Assembly (NCBI RefSeq): GCF_021206925.1 | Contig: NZ_JAJPRF010000021.1 | Location: 1 to 56,587 of the forward strand | DNA length: 56,587 bases | Direction of reading: 5' to 3' | DNA from: Rhodoflexus caldus | GTDB lineage: Bacteria > Bacteroidota > Bacteroidia > Cytophagales > Thermoflexibacteraceae | Shown here: positions 42,818 through 50,363 of the stretch, piece after piece | Numbering within the stretch: position 1 is the first letter of the stretch | How the letters are laid out: the number at the start of each line of letters is the position of its first letter | The notes under the pieces: model-generated | What the model was told of the DNA's origin: nothing | Databases searched by the model: none | What the model saw: the letters and a program-made list of their open reading frames with translations, nothing else | Translations under genes and position numbers: made by a program

Positions 42818-43912
42818 ATGCAGATTTTGGTAGCGCCCAATGCTTTTAAAGGCACCATTGAGGCTGACCATGCCGCACAAATTATAGCGGAAACCCTGCA
42901 AGCCAAATATCCGCAGGCCGATATTACGCAATGTCCCATTGCCGATGGCGGCGATGGGACTTGTCGTTTATTGGGAGAGGCTTTGCAATGGCAATCGCAT
43001 ACTGTTTTGGCAACAGATGCACGTGGACGCGATATAGAGGCCACATGTTATTTTGATACTGCCGCCAATACAGTCTGTGCCGATGTCTCATCCGCTTCCG
43101 GTATCCGTCATTTATCCCTTGGCGAAAAGGATGTATGGAGTGCCTCCACGTTTGGTACAGGGCAAACAATAGCCGATGCTCTCAAAAAAGGCGCGCAGGA
43201 AATCATTTTGGGTTTGGGCGGCAGCGCTTCGGTAGATATGGGCTTGGGCATTTTGCAGGCATTGGGGCTTGAACTGTACGATGCTGATAATCAGTTGATA
43301 AAGCCGTTTAGTTTCCGATGGTTGGAGCGGATAACCCGCCTGTCAGCCGAGCAGCTGATGCCTCTTGCAAAAATTACCTGCCTTTGCGATGTGGATAATA
43401 CTTTCTTCGGTGCGCAGGGGGCTATCCCCGTTTTTGCCCCTCAAAAAGGGTTGCAGGCTGCCGATATGCCCGCCTTTACGGCCAATGCAGAGCGGATTTT
43501 TCAGTTGTTACGGCAACTGAACCCGACCCTGGCCGACCGCCCTTGCTTTGGCGCAGCAGGTGGTATTGCTTTGGGTTTGTCTGCATTTTATCCCGTAGAA
43601 ATTCGCAGCGGGTCGGCGTATTTCTTTGAGGCGGTGCAAATGGAGCAGCGCGTTGCGCAGAGCGATTGGATTATCACGGGTGAGGGGCGCTACGACTTCC
43701 AGTCGGAAAGCGGCAAAGGCTGCCATGCTTTGCTGCTGCTGGCAAAAAAACATGGTAAGCGCATCAGCCTGATTAGCTCCGGCAGCGCGGAGATGTTAGC
43801 AAATACCGGTTTTGATGATATATATCTGTTGCCGCCGTTGGATTTCGGGACGGCGGATGTAGCAGTGCAGGCTGTGGCGAATTTGAGGGAGGTTTTTTAC
43901 TCAAATACCTGA
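42818..43912 (+). CDS. Glycerate kinase (GlxK/GarK family)
   Basis: The ATG at 42818 gives 364 residues starting ILVAPNAFKGTIEADHAAQ, the family start. An in-frame TTG at 42770 lies inside the DsrE gene. The nucleotide and substrate regions are PIADGGDGTCRLLG, GLGGSASVDMGLGILQALG, CDVDNTFFGAQGAI and GAAGGIALGLSAF, and WIITGEGRYDFQSESGK is near the end. The enzyme phosphorylates D-glycerate (2-phosphoglycerate in most members). No glyoxylate or tartronate genes are close by. It ends before a strong hairpin (43986-44020). Confidence 0.93.
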   Translation: MQILVAPNAFKGTIEADHAAQIIAETLQAKYPQADITQCPIADGGDGTCRLLGEALQWQSHTVLATDARGRDIEATCYFDTAANTVCADVSSASGIRHLSLGEKDVWSASTFGTGQTIADALKKGAQEIILGLGGSASVDMGLGILQALGLELYDADNQLIKPFSFRWLERITRLSAEQLMPLAKITCLCDVDNTFFGAQGAIPVFAPQKGLQAADMPAFTANAERIFQLLRQLNPTLADRPCFGAAGGIALGLSAFYPVEIRSGSAYFFEAVQMEQRVAQSDWIITGEGRYDFQSESGKGCHALLLLAKKHGKRISLISSGSAEMLANTGFDDIYLLPPLDFGTADVAVQAVANLREVFYSNT

Positions 43913-43985
43913 TACCAATCAGGGCTACGAACAACTACTTCACTGTCGGAAAAATACTCGGCAATTCGGTACAGGTGGTTACATG

Positions 43986-44020
43986 TAAACCTGACAGGTT
44001 TTTAAGGACTGTCAGGTTTA
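43986..44020. repeat. AACCTGACAG hairpin between glycerate kinase and dapD
   Basis: The arms 43986-43997 and 44009-44020 pair perfectly over 12 bases (TAAACCTGACAG/CTGTCAGGTTTA), with an 11-base loop. The core differs from the 17 kb hairpins by one base (CCTGACAG against CCCGACAG). It lies between convergent genes and may serve as terminator in both directions. Confidence 0.8.
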
Positions 44021-44026
44021 AGTGTT

Positions 44027-44084
44027 TGTTTTTCAATAATTTACACAAAACATTTTTCGCAAACCTCTTACGCTTTTGTGTAAA
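44027..44084. repeat. Dispersed hairpin repeat, copy A
   Basis: Positions 44027-44050 read TGTTTTTCAATAATTTACAC and AAAA. The inverted arms TTTACACAAAA (44040-44050) and TTTTGTGTAAA (44074-44084) pair perfectly around a 23-base loop. Copy B at 46752-46805 is 22/24 identical in the left part. Confidence 0.75.
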
Positions 44085-44104
44085 GCGGATAGGGGCTCAT
44101 AACT

Positions 44105-44923
44105 CTATACCGCTACACCGTTTTCACGCAGGGCATCGTTGAGCGAAGTTTTCAGGTCGGTGCTTTCTTTGCGCTGCCCGATGATGAGCGCACAACCCAC
44201 CTGATATTCGCCCGCAGGGAATTTCTTGGTATAGCTGCCCGGCACAACTACCGCACGCTCAGGTACATAGCCGCGATACTCTACCGGCTCACTGCCCGTA
44301 ACGTCAATGACTTTTGAAGAACCTGTAATAACTACGTTTGCGCCCAGAACGGCCTGCTTGCCAATGTGCGCCCCTTCTACGATGATACAGCGCGAACCGA
44401 TGAAAGCGCCGTCTTCCACAATCACAGGGCTTGCCTGCACAGGCTCCAGCACGCCGCCAATGCCTACGCCGCCGCTCAGGTGCACATCTTTACCGATTTG
44501 TGCGCAACTGCCTACGGTTGCCCATGTATCCACCATTGTGCCGCTATCCACATATGCGCCAATGTTTACGTAGGAAGGCATCATAATCACCCCTTTGTTC
44601 AGGAATGCGCCGTAGCGGGCAATAGCATGAGGTACTACGCGCACGCCCAACTTGGCATAGCCTTTTTTCAGGCGCATTTTGTCGTGAAATTCCATCGGGC
44701 CAACCTCAATAGTTTCCATTTGACGGATGGGAAAATACAGAATCACGGCCTTTTTAACCCATTGGTTTACCTGCCACTTGCCGTCTGCCGTTGGCTCGGC
44801 CACACGGATACGGCCTTTATCCAATTCTTCAATGGTATATTCAATTGCCTGAATGGTTTCAGTACTTTTGAGCAGCTCGCGGTTGTCCCATGCTGCTTCA
44901 ATGATATGTTGCAAGTTGGTCAT
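44105..44923 (-). CDS. dapD: 2,3,4,5-tetrahydropyridine-2,6-dicarboxylate N-succinyltransferase
   Basis: The ATG at 44923 (TNLQHIIEAAWDNRELL) gives 272 residues, the family length; 30 extra in-frame residues upstream are not coding. DapD succinylates tetrahydrodipicolinate in the succinylase route to DAP and lysine. The left-handed beta-helix repeats run from about residue 100 to 230. Diagnostic segments are PMEFHDKMRLKKGYAKLGVR, YVNIGAYVDSGTMVDTWATV, SGGVGIGGVLEP and FIGSRCIIVEGAHIG. The gene is monocistronic and divergent from the GMC gene. A loose -7 element (TAATTTTA) lies upstream. It shows that this organism uses the succinylase variant. Confidence 0.96.
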   Translation of the reverse strand: MTNLQHIIEAAWDNRELLKSTETIQAIEYTIEELDKGRIRVAEPTADGKWQVNQWVKKAVILYFPIRQMETIEVGPMEFHDKMRLKKGYAKLGVRVVPHAIARYGAFLNKGVIMMPSYVNIGAYVDSGTMVDTWATVGSCAQIGKDVHLSGGVGIGGVLEPVQASPVIVEDGAFIGSRCIIVEGAHIGKQAVLGANVVITGSSKVIDVTGSEPVEYRGYVPERAVVVPGSYTKKFPAGEYQVGCALIIGQRKESTDLKTSLNDALRENGVAV

Positions 44924-45037
44924 GATACAAATGTTTTGAGGCAGTAAAATTAGGAAGATATCAGCGTTGCACGGAAGTTTTGCGGCAAATTCCCTAACTT
45001 TTGGCTCTTCCATGAAAATGAAAACACGCCATTAAAA

Positions 45038-46738
45038 ATGACTTACCTGAATATCAAAGCCAAACAGCAAAATACCTTTGACGCAATTGTCGTGGGTTCC
45101 GGCATTTCGGGTGGCTGGGCTGCCAAAGAACTGTGCGAGAAGGGCTTGAAGACCCTTGTACTGGAACGCGGGCGCAGCGTGGAGCATATCAAAGACTATC
45201 CCACCGCGAACAAGTTTCCGTGGGAACTGCCCCACAGAGGTCGGCTGACGGCCGCCGAGTACGACAGCCACCCTATACAGCGCAAATGCTATGCATTCGG
45301 AGAAGATACCAAGCATTTTTTTGTCAATGACGGCGACCAACCCTACACACAGATAAAAGGCTTTGACTGGATTCGCGGCTATCAGGTGGGGGGCAAGTCA
45401 TTGCTGTGGGCGCGGCAGTGCTACCGCCTCAGCCCGATGGACTTTGAAGCCAATGCCCGCGATGGGGTAGGGGTGGACTGGCCGATTCGGTATGAAGACC
45501 TTGCGCCGTGGTATGACTATGTAGAGCGTTTTGCTGGCATCAGCGGCAACCGCGATGGGCTGCCCCAAATTCCTGACGGGCAGTTTTTGCCGCCAATGGA
45601 GATGACCTGCGTGGAAACCCATTTTGCCGATTTTTTGCAGCGCAACTTTGAGAACCGCCGCATGATTATCGGGCGGTGTGCCAACCTGACAAAGTCGCAT
45701 TTGGGGCGCGGCCCTTGCCAATATCGCAATCTTTGCCACAGGGGCTGTCCTTACGGCGGCTATTTCAGCTCCAACTCGGCGACTATTCCCGCAGCACAGA
45801 AAACGGGCAATTTGACCCTACGCCCCGATTCGGTGGTACATTCGGTTATTTATGACGAACAGAAGGGCAAGGCCACGGGTGTGCGTGTGATAGATGCCAA
45901 TACCAAACAAATGACAGAATACTACGCCCGCATTGTATTTCTCAACGCCGCTACGCTGAATACTACGTTGATTATGCTCAATTCTACATCCTCGCGCTTT
46001 CCCAACGGGTTGGGAAATGACAGCGGGCAGTTGGGGCACAACCTGATGGATCACAACTATCGCGTGCGTATTTATTCGGAGATAGACGGCTACGAAGACC
46101 GCTACTACACCGGTCGTCGCCCCAACGGTACATACATTCCCCGCTATCAGAATTTGCAAAAAAATGACCGCCCCTACCTGCGCGGATTTGCCTATGGCGG
46201 CGGCAGTTGGCGCGGCGGTTGGTCGCGCGGCATCAGCGAAGGCGGCTTTGGTGCAGACCTGAAAGACAGACTTTCCGAACCCGGCAAGTGGGGCTTTGCC
46301 ATGCACGGCATGGGCGAAATGCTGCCCGATTACAGCAATAAAGTATCCTTGGATACCACAAAGTTGGACAAATGGGGTATGCCAACCCTGAAAATAGATT
46401 GTGAATACAAAGAAAACGAGCTGCTGATGATAAAAGACATGATGGCAGATGCGGTAGAAATGTTGGAAGCGGCAGGCTTCAAAAATGTCAAGGCAGAAGA
46501 CAGCAAACAGTTTCCGGGGTTGGGCATCCACGAGATGGGGACAGCACGCATGGGACGCGACCCGAAAACATCAGTACTCAACAAAAACAATCAGGTTTGG
46601 GGAGTGCCCAACGTATTTGTAACCGATGGTTCCTGTATGGTGTCATCTGCCTGCCAGAATCCTTCACTTACCTACATGGCGCTCACGGCACGTGCCTGCG
46701 ACTTTGCCGCCGGTGAATTGAAGCGCGGCAATTTGTAA
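45038..46738 (+). CDS. GMC-family oxidoreductase
   Basis: The 566-residue flavoprotein has an N-terminal FAD site AIVVGSGISGGWAAKELC (about 16-33). The cysteine-rich segment RNLCHRGCPYGGYFSSNSA lies near residue 230. The C-terminal catalytic His/Asn region is LGIHEMGTARMG and SACQNPSLTYMAL. It resembles the gluconate 2-dehydrogenase/choline dehydrogenase-like large subunits of Bacteroidota, normally paired with a small subunit 3 and often a cytochrome. No such gene is beside it and no signal peptide is visible. It would oxidise an alcohol or sugar; the acceptor is unknown. It is divergent from dapD and followed by repeat copy B. Confidence 0.9.
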   Translation: MTYLNIKAKQQNTFDAIVVGSGISGGWAAKELCEKGLKTLVLERGRSVEHIKDYPTANKFPWELPHRGRLTAAEYDSHPIQRKCYAFGEDTKHFFVNDGDQPYTQIKGFDWIRGYQVGGKSLLWARQCYRLSPMDFEANARDGVGVDWPIRYEDLAPWYDYVERFAGISGNRDGLPQIPDGQFLPPMEMTCVETHFADFLQRNFENRRMIIGRCANLTKSHLGRGPCQYRNLCHRGCPYGGYFSSNSATIPAAQKTGNLTLRPDSVVHSVIYDEQKGKATGVRVIDANTKQMTEYYARIVFLNAATLNTTLIMLNSTSSRFPNGLGNDSGQLGHNLMDHNYRVRIYSEIDGYEDRYYTGRRPNGTYIPRYQNLQKNDRPYLRGFAYGGGSWRGGWSRGISEGGFGADLKDRLSEPGKWGFAMHGMGEMLPDYSNKVSLDTTKLDKWGMPTLKIDCEYKENELLMIKDMMADAVEMLEAAGFKNVKAEDSKQFPGLGIHEMGTARMGRDPKTSVLNKNNQVWGVPNVFVTDGSCMVSSACQNPSLTYMALTARACDFAAGELKRGNL

Positions 46739-46751
46739 TATTTACGCAAAC

Positions 46752-46805
46752 TGTTTTTCAGTAACTTACACAAAAAAATTACAAATCACTTGTGCTTTTG
46801 TATAA
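46752..46805. repeat. Dispersed hairpin repeat, copy B
   Basis: Positions 46752-46775 read TGTTTTTCAGTAACTTACAC and AAAA, two mismatches from copy A. The arms TTACACAAAA (46766-46775) and TTTTGTATAA (46796-46805) pair with one mismatch or G-U around a 20-base loop. It starts 14 bases after the GMC stop codon and may act as its 3' hairpin. Confidence 0.7.
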
Positions 46806-46866
46806 TTCGCGTTCGCATACAACGATTGCTGACAAGTTAGGTTTATGAGTTTTGTCTGCTAAAACT

Positions 46867-46874
46867 TAGCTTTG
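46867..46874 (+). promoter_or_regulatory. -7 element (TAGCTTTG) ahead of the DUF4198 gene
   Basis: It is an exact TAnnTTTG match. The expected transcript start is near 46881, about 55 bases before the ATG at 46936. The -33 position is not a good match. Confidence 0.4.
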
Positions 46875-46935
46875 TTGGCAATTGCAGTGTATCTGCAAAA
46901 TCACAATATTATCCAAACATAAAGGCAAATAGCCC

Positions 46936-47754
46936 ATGAAGCGTTACACATTGAAATACTGGATATCATTCACATTCTTATTCACCATCGTTATTACTGC
47001 AATAGCCCATGAATATGTGTTTTTAGCAGCTAAATACCGATTGAAAAAAGGAGAACTTTTACAACTGCATTTGTTTGTTTCCGACGGTTTCAATATTGAA
47101 ATGGAGCGTCAGTTGCAAAAGAATATGACACGTCGTTTTGAAATGCTTACGCATAGTGGTAAGGAGGACTTACTGTCTAATTCGGCTGACAATGCTTTTC
47201 CTGTATTGAATAAACAAGTAGATTTTGAGGGTACAGCACTTGTGCATATGGAGCGTGATTATGCTAAGATTACTCTTGCCAACGACAAGTTTTCAGCTTA
47301 TCTGAAAGAGGATAACATAGAAAACATCCAAATTAGCCGTGCTAAACCTGAGCAGCGTGAACGTTATTCAAGGTATATTAAATGCCTGATAACAAGTGAA
47401 AATATCAGCACTGCTGATACCATTCACAAGGCACGTGTAGGGCATCGCTTAGAGTTTATCTTTTTAGAAAATCCGTACTTGCTCAAAGTAGGCGACAAAT
47501 TCAGAGTTCAGGTATTTTTTGAAGGTAAACCATTGGCTAACAAAGTCATCAAAGCGCGCAATCGTATAGGCAATAAACCTGCAACTCAACAAACTGCACG
47601 TACCGATGGTAATGGTATCTGTCGTTTTTCGTTAAATCGGAAAGGCGAGTGGTTTGTTCATGCCACGCACATGATACCCTGTCCCGAACCTACGGAAGCA
47701 GACTGGGAAAGCTTTTGGGCATCTTACAGCTTTGGGTTAGAGGAAGACGAGTAA
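46936..47754 (+). CDS. DUF4198-type exported protein
   Basis: The 272-residue protein has a signal peptide (to about residue 24, ITAIAHE). The mature end starts HEYVFLAAKYRLKKGELLQLHLFVSDGFN, as in DUF4198 proteins. The C-terminal half contains the Ig-like segment VGDKFRVQVFFEGKPLANKVIKA, then RTDGNGICRFSLNRKGEWFVHATHMI. DUF4198 proteins are periplasmic, and some are linked to nickel or cobalt uptake (NikM-like) through the N-terminal His. No transporter is near. The gene is visibly richer in A+T, with codons like TTA and ATA, than its neighbours. Its last 31 bases overlap the end of the convergent helicase gene. Confidence 0.78.
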   Translation: MKRYTLKYWISFTFLFTIVITAIAHEYVFLAAKYRLKKGELLQLHLFVSDGFNIEMERQLQKNMTRRFEMLTHSGKEDLLSNSADNAFPVLNKQVDFEGTALVHMERDYAKITLANDKFSAYLKEDNIENIQISRAKPEQRERYSRYIKCLITSENISTADTIHKARVGHRLEFIFLENPYLLKVGDKFRVQVFFEGKPLANKVIKARNRIGNKPATQQTARTDGNGICRFSLNRKGEWFVHATHMIPCPEPTEADWESFWASYSFGLEEDE

Positions 47755-50318
47755 TTTTCCGAAGGCTTCACTTTAAACCTCAGCATGATTTCACCCGTTT
47801 CGGGATGGATTTCAAAGTAATTTTCCTGCATCACAACCTCAGCACCTGTGGTGATTTTCAGCATATCGCCGAGGAAATCCATACCACTTTGCAATACCTG
47901 ACGGAGTTTTTCATCGGTAACGGGCAACAGGGGAGTTGTACTTTCGGCGGCTTCCTCCTCCACGGCAAGCGGTGTTGCAGTAAGTTCATCGGTCGGCAGC
48001 AAGTCGCTGATAGAACCTGCCAACTGTTCCAGAAATTGTGCGCGCCCTTCGGCAGATAAGTCCACTGTATCGGGTGTTGTGCCTTCGCCCAGTACCCCAT
48101 CCATCAGGCTTTGTTTGAGCAAAAGACCGTTGGCAATTTTTTCTTCTATGCTGTTTTCCGCATATAAATTGATAACGGTCAGATGGCGTTGCTGTTGCCC
48201 GATGCGGTCTATCCTGCCGATGCGTTGCAACTTTTTGGCCGGATTCCAAGGCAGCTCAAAGTTGATGACCGTATCGGCTATTTGTAGGTTCAGCCCTGTG
48301 CTGCCTACATCGGTACAAAGTAAAACTTTGCAGCCCGCATCGTGGGTAAATTTACCAATGGCCTCATCGCGCTGCTGAACGGGTACATAACTGTTCAGTT
48401 CGGCAAAGCCGATGCCATAGTCAAACAACATCTTGCCAATCAAATCGCCCATGCGCATCCATTCGGAGAAAATAATAATTTTACGGGGCTGATGCAGGAT
48501 GTCTAATTTTTCAAGCAATATGTGGCGCAATTCTGCCAGTTTGGGCGAGTGGTTGGTTTCTTTGTCAATCAGGAAAGTAGAGTTGCAGGCCATGCGCATT
48601 TTAGCGAGCAACTGCATCAACTTCTGATGGTCAAAAGGAGTCATCAGTTTTTTGCCGAGAATGGCCGCCACGCCTCTGCCAAACTCCTGATGATAGTTTT
48701 GTTGCAGTTCGTGCAGCGTAACGGGCACGTTTACTTCGCTGATTTCGGGCAATTCGTCCAGCACATCGGCTTTGGTGCGGCGCAGCAATATAGGTTTCAG
48801 GCGTTCATGCAACTCATGCAAGTTGTAATAGCCTGTGATTTTGTTGCGCTGTTTTTCATCAAAAAAGCAATATTGATAAGAAAATTCCCAAAGCGGCGAA
48901 AGAAAATGCGGGTCTGTAAACTCAACAATTGAGTACAAGTCAATCAATCGGTTTTCTATGGGCGTACCCGTGAGTGCCAGCGTATGTTTGCGCTGAATTT
49001 TTTTGAGCACTTGTGCGGTTTGCGTAGCAAAATTTTTGATGCGCTGTGCCTCATCCACAACGAGCAAATCGGGCGACCAAGGGCTTTGTTGGCTGAAATA
49101 GCCAATGTCTTTCAGCAAAACTTCATAATTGACAATGACAAAAAAGGCGGAGGTGTCTTGATAAGCCGACAGCCGTTTTTCCGGCGAACCATTGGCAATG
49201 ATTGCCGTTTCGTTGGTAAATCGTTCAATTTCCTGCTTCCACTGTTGTTTGAGTGAGGCAGGGCAAACAATCAACGTGCGTTTAAAGCCAAGCAGTTGTT
49301 TTTTTAGGACTGCCGCACCAATGGCTTGTGCCGTTTTGCCCAATCCCATTTCATCAGCAATAACGGCCGCTTCGCGGAAGGCGGCAAAAAGGACTCCTTT
49401 TTTCTGATAATCAGGAAGTTGTGTGCGGAGTAGGTTGTCGGGTATTGTTTGGTACTGTGCGGCAAGCTCGGTCAGGGCGCGTCGGTTAAAGCCCCTTTCT
49501 AACTTGTCGGCTACTTCGGGGCGAATCAGAATTTCTTTGAAACGCGCAGCCGTTTCCAGAAAAGGCAGCAGGCCAAAAATAGCATTGTCGGGCAGGCTTG
49601 GTTCAGGGAAATATTGCTTGACCAAACTGCGCGCTTCATCAGATGCCGACGGGGCAACGGCTGCCGTAACCCGATACTGATTGAGCGGGTCTAAGAAAAT
49701 TTCGGTAAAAGGGAATAATTCGGGTTTGGCGGCTTCGTGCAAGCCTTGTTTTTTTGCTGCACCAAAGGCAAACATCAGGTGTTTACAAGTTCCCAGCTTA
49801 TTTACCTGATAATCAGGGCATGAACAGTAGCCAATTTCTTTGTCAAAATCGCGGAAAGTGATGCGGTAGGTTTTGTTCTTTTCGTTGCGGAGCAGGTGCT
49901 CACCAAACGGATTGGCGGCCAACTCTAAGTGATACTGCGCTTGCTGTGCCTTTTCTTTGCGTTCTGCCAACACGCGTTTAGCCATGCCTTCATGGGTATA
50001 GCGAATCCCCTTATTGGCAGCAGTTGTTACCGATTGTCGGCGGCTCATCAGGTCAATGGCTGCCATCAAAGCAGCAATGGCAGGCGCATCCCAGCCTTTT
50101 ACCTGATTGTCAGCCTGTTTGTGAACTTTGTCCTCATGGATGCTGATTTTTACCTCTGTATCCTGAAAAGTATCTTTTACTAACCAGTGAAAAGTTTGTT
50201 CCGACTGCGATAGCAGTTGCACAGCACCATTGGCAAACAGACTGTGCCCCTGACGGAACGTCCATTCGGAAACATTGTTTTTGATGTGATGAAGAAATGC
50301 TCTTGCGGTTTCAAGCAT
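47724..50318 (-). CDS. SWIM-zinc-finger SNF2-family helicase
   Basis: The ATG at 50318 (MLETARAFLHH) gives 864 residues; a TTG at 50342 adds eight. The SWIM zinc motif CxC...CxH is in YCSCPDYQVNKLGTCKHLMF (about 165-185). The SNF2 ATPase follows: Walker A region ADEMGLGKTAQAIG, motif II VVDEAQRIKN, motif III ALTGTPIENRL. Motifs V-VI are TDVGSTGLNLQIADTVI and QRIGRIDRIGQQQ. SWI2/SNF2 ATPases translocate on duplex DNA and remodel protein-DNA complexes; bacterial SWIM-SNF2 proteins (RapA-like relatives) have poorly known roles. A Ser/Glu-rich tail ends the protein. It is convergent with, and overlaps, the DUF4198 gene, and is just downstream of the porE-like gene. Confidence 0.93.
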   Translation of the reverse strand: MLETARAFLHHIKNNVSEWTFRQGHSLFANGAVQLLSQSEQTFHWLVKDTFQDTEVKISIHEDKVHKQADNQVKGWDAPAIAALMAAIDLMSRRQSVTTAANKGIRYTHEGMAKRVLAERKEKAQQAQYHLELAANPFGEHLLRNEKNKTYRITFRDFDKEIGYCSCPDYQVNKLGTCKHLMFAFGAAKKQGLHEAAKPELFPFTEIFLDPLNQYRVTAAVAPSASDEARSLVKQYFPEPSLPDNAIFGLLPFLETAARFKEILIRPEVADKLERGFNRRALTELAAQYQTIPDNLLRTQLPDYQKKGVLFAAFREAAVIADEMGLGKTAQAIGAAVLKKQLLGFKRTLIVCPASLKQQWKQEIERFTNETAIIANGSPEKRLSAYQDTSAFFVIVNYEVLLKDIGYFSQQSPWSPDLLVVDEAQRIKNFATQTAQVLKKIQRKHTLALTGTPIENRLIDLYSIVEFTDPHFLSPLWEFSYQYCFFDEKQRNKITGYYNLHELHERLKPILLRRTKADVLDELPEISEVNVPVTLHELQQNYHQEFGRGVAAILGKKLMTPFDHQKLMQLLAKMRMACNSTFLIDKETNHSPKLAELRHILLEKLDILHQPRKIIIFSEWMRMGDLIGKMLFDYGIGFAELNSYVPVQQRDEAIGKFTHDAGCKVLLCTDVGSTGLNLQIADTVINFELPWNPAKKLQRIGRIDRIGQQQRHLTVINLYAENSIEEKIANGLLLKQSLMDGVLGEGTTPDTVDLSAEGRAQFLEQLAGSISDLLPTDELTATPLAVEEEAAESTTPLLPVTDEKLRQVLQSGMDFLGDMLKITTGAEVVMQENYFEIHPETGEIMLRFKVKPSENYSSSSNPKL

Positions 50319-50363
50319 ATGAAAGAAGCCAATTGACCGCAAAAGGTAACAAAAAAACGCTTC

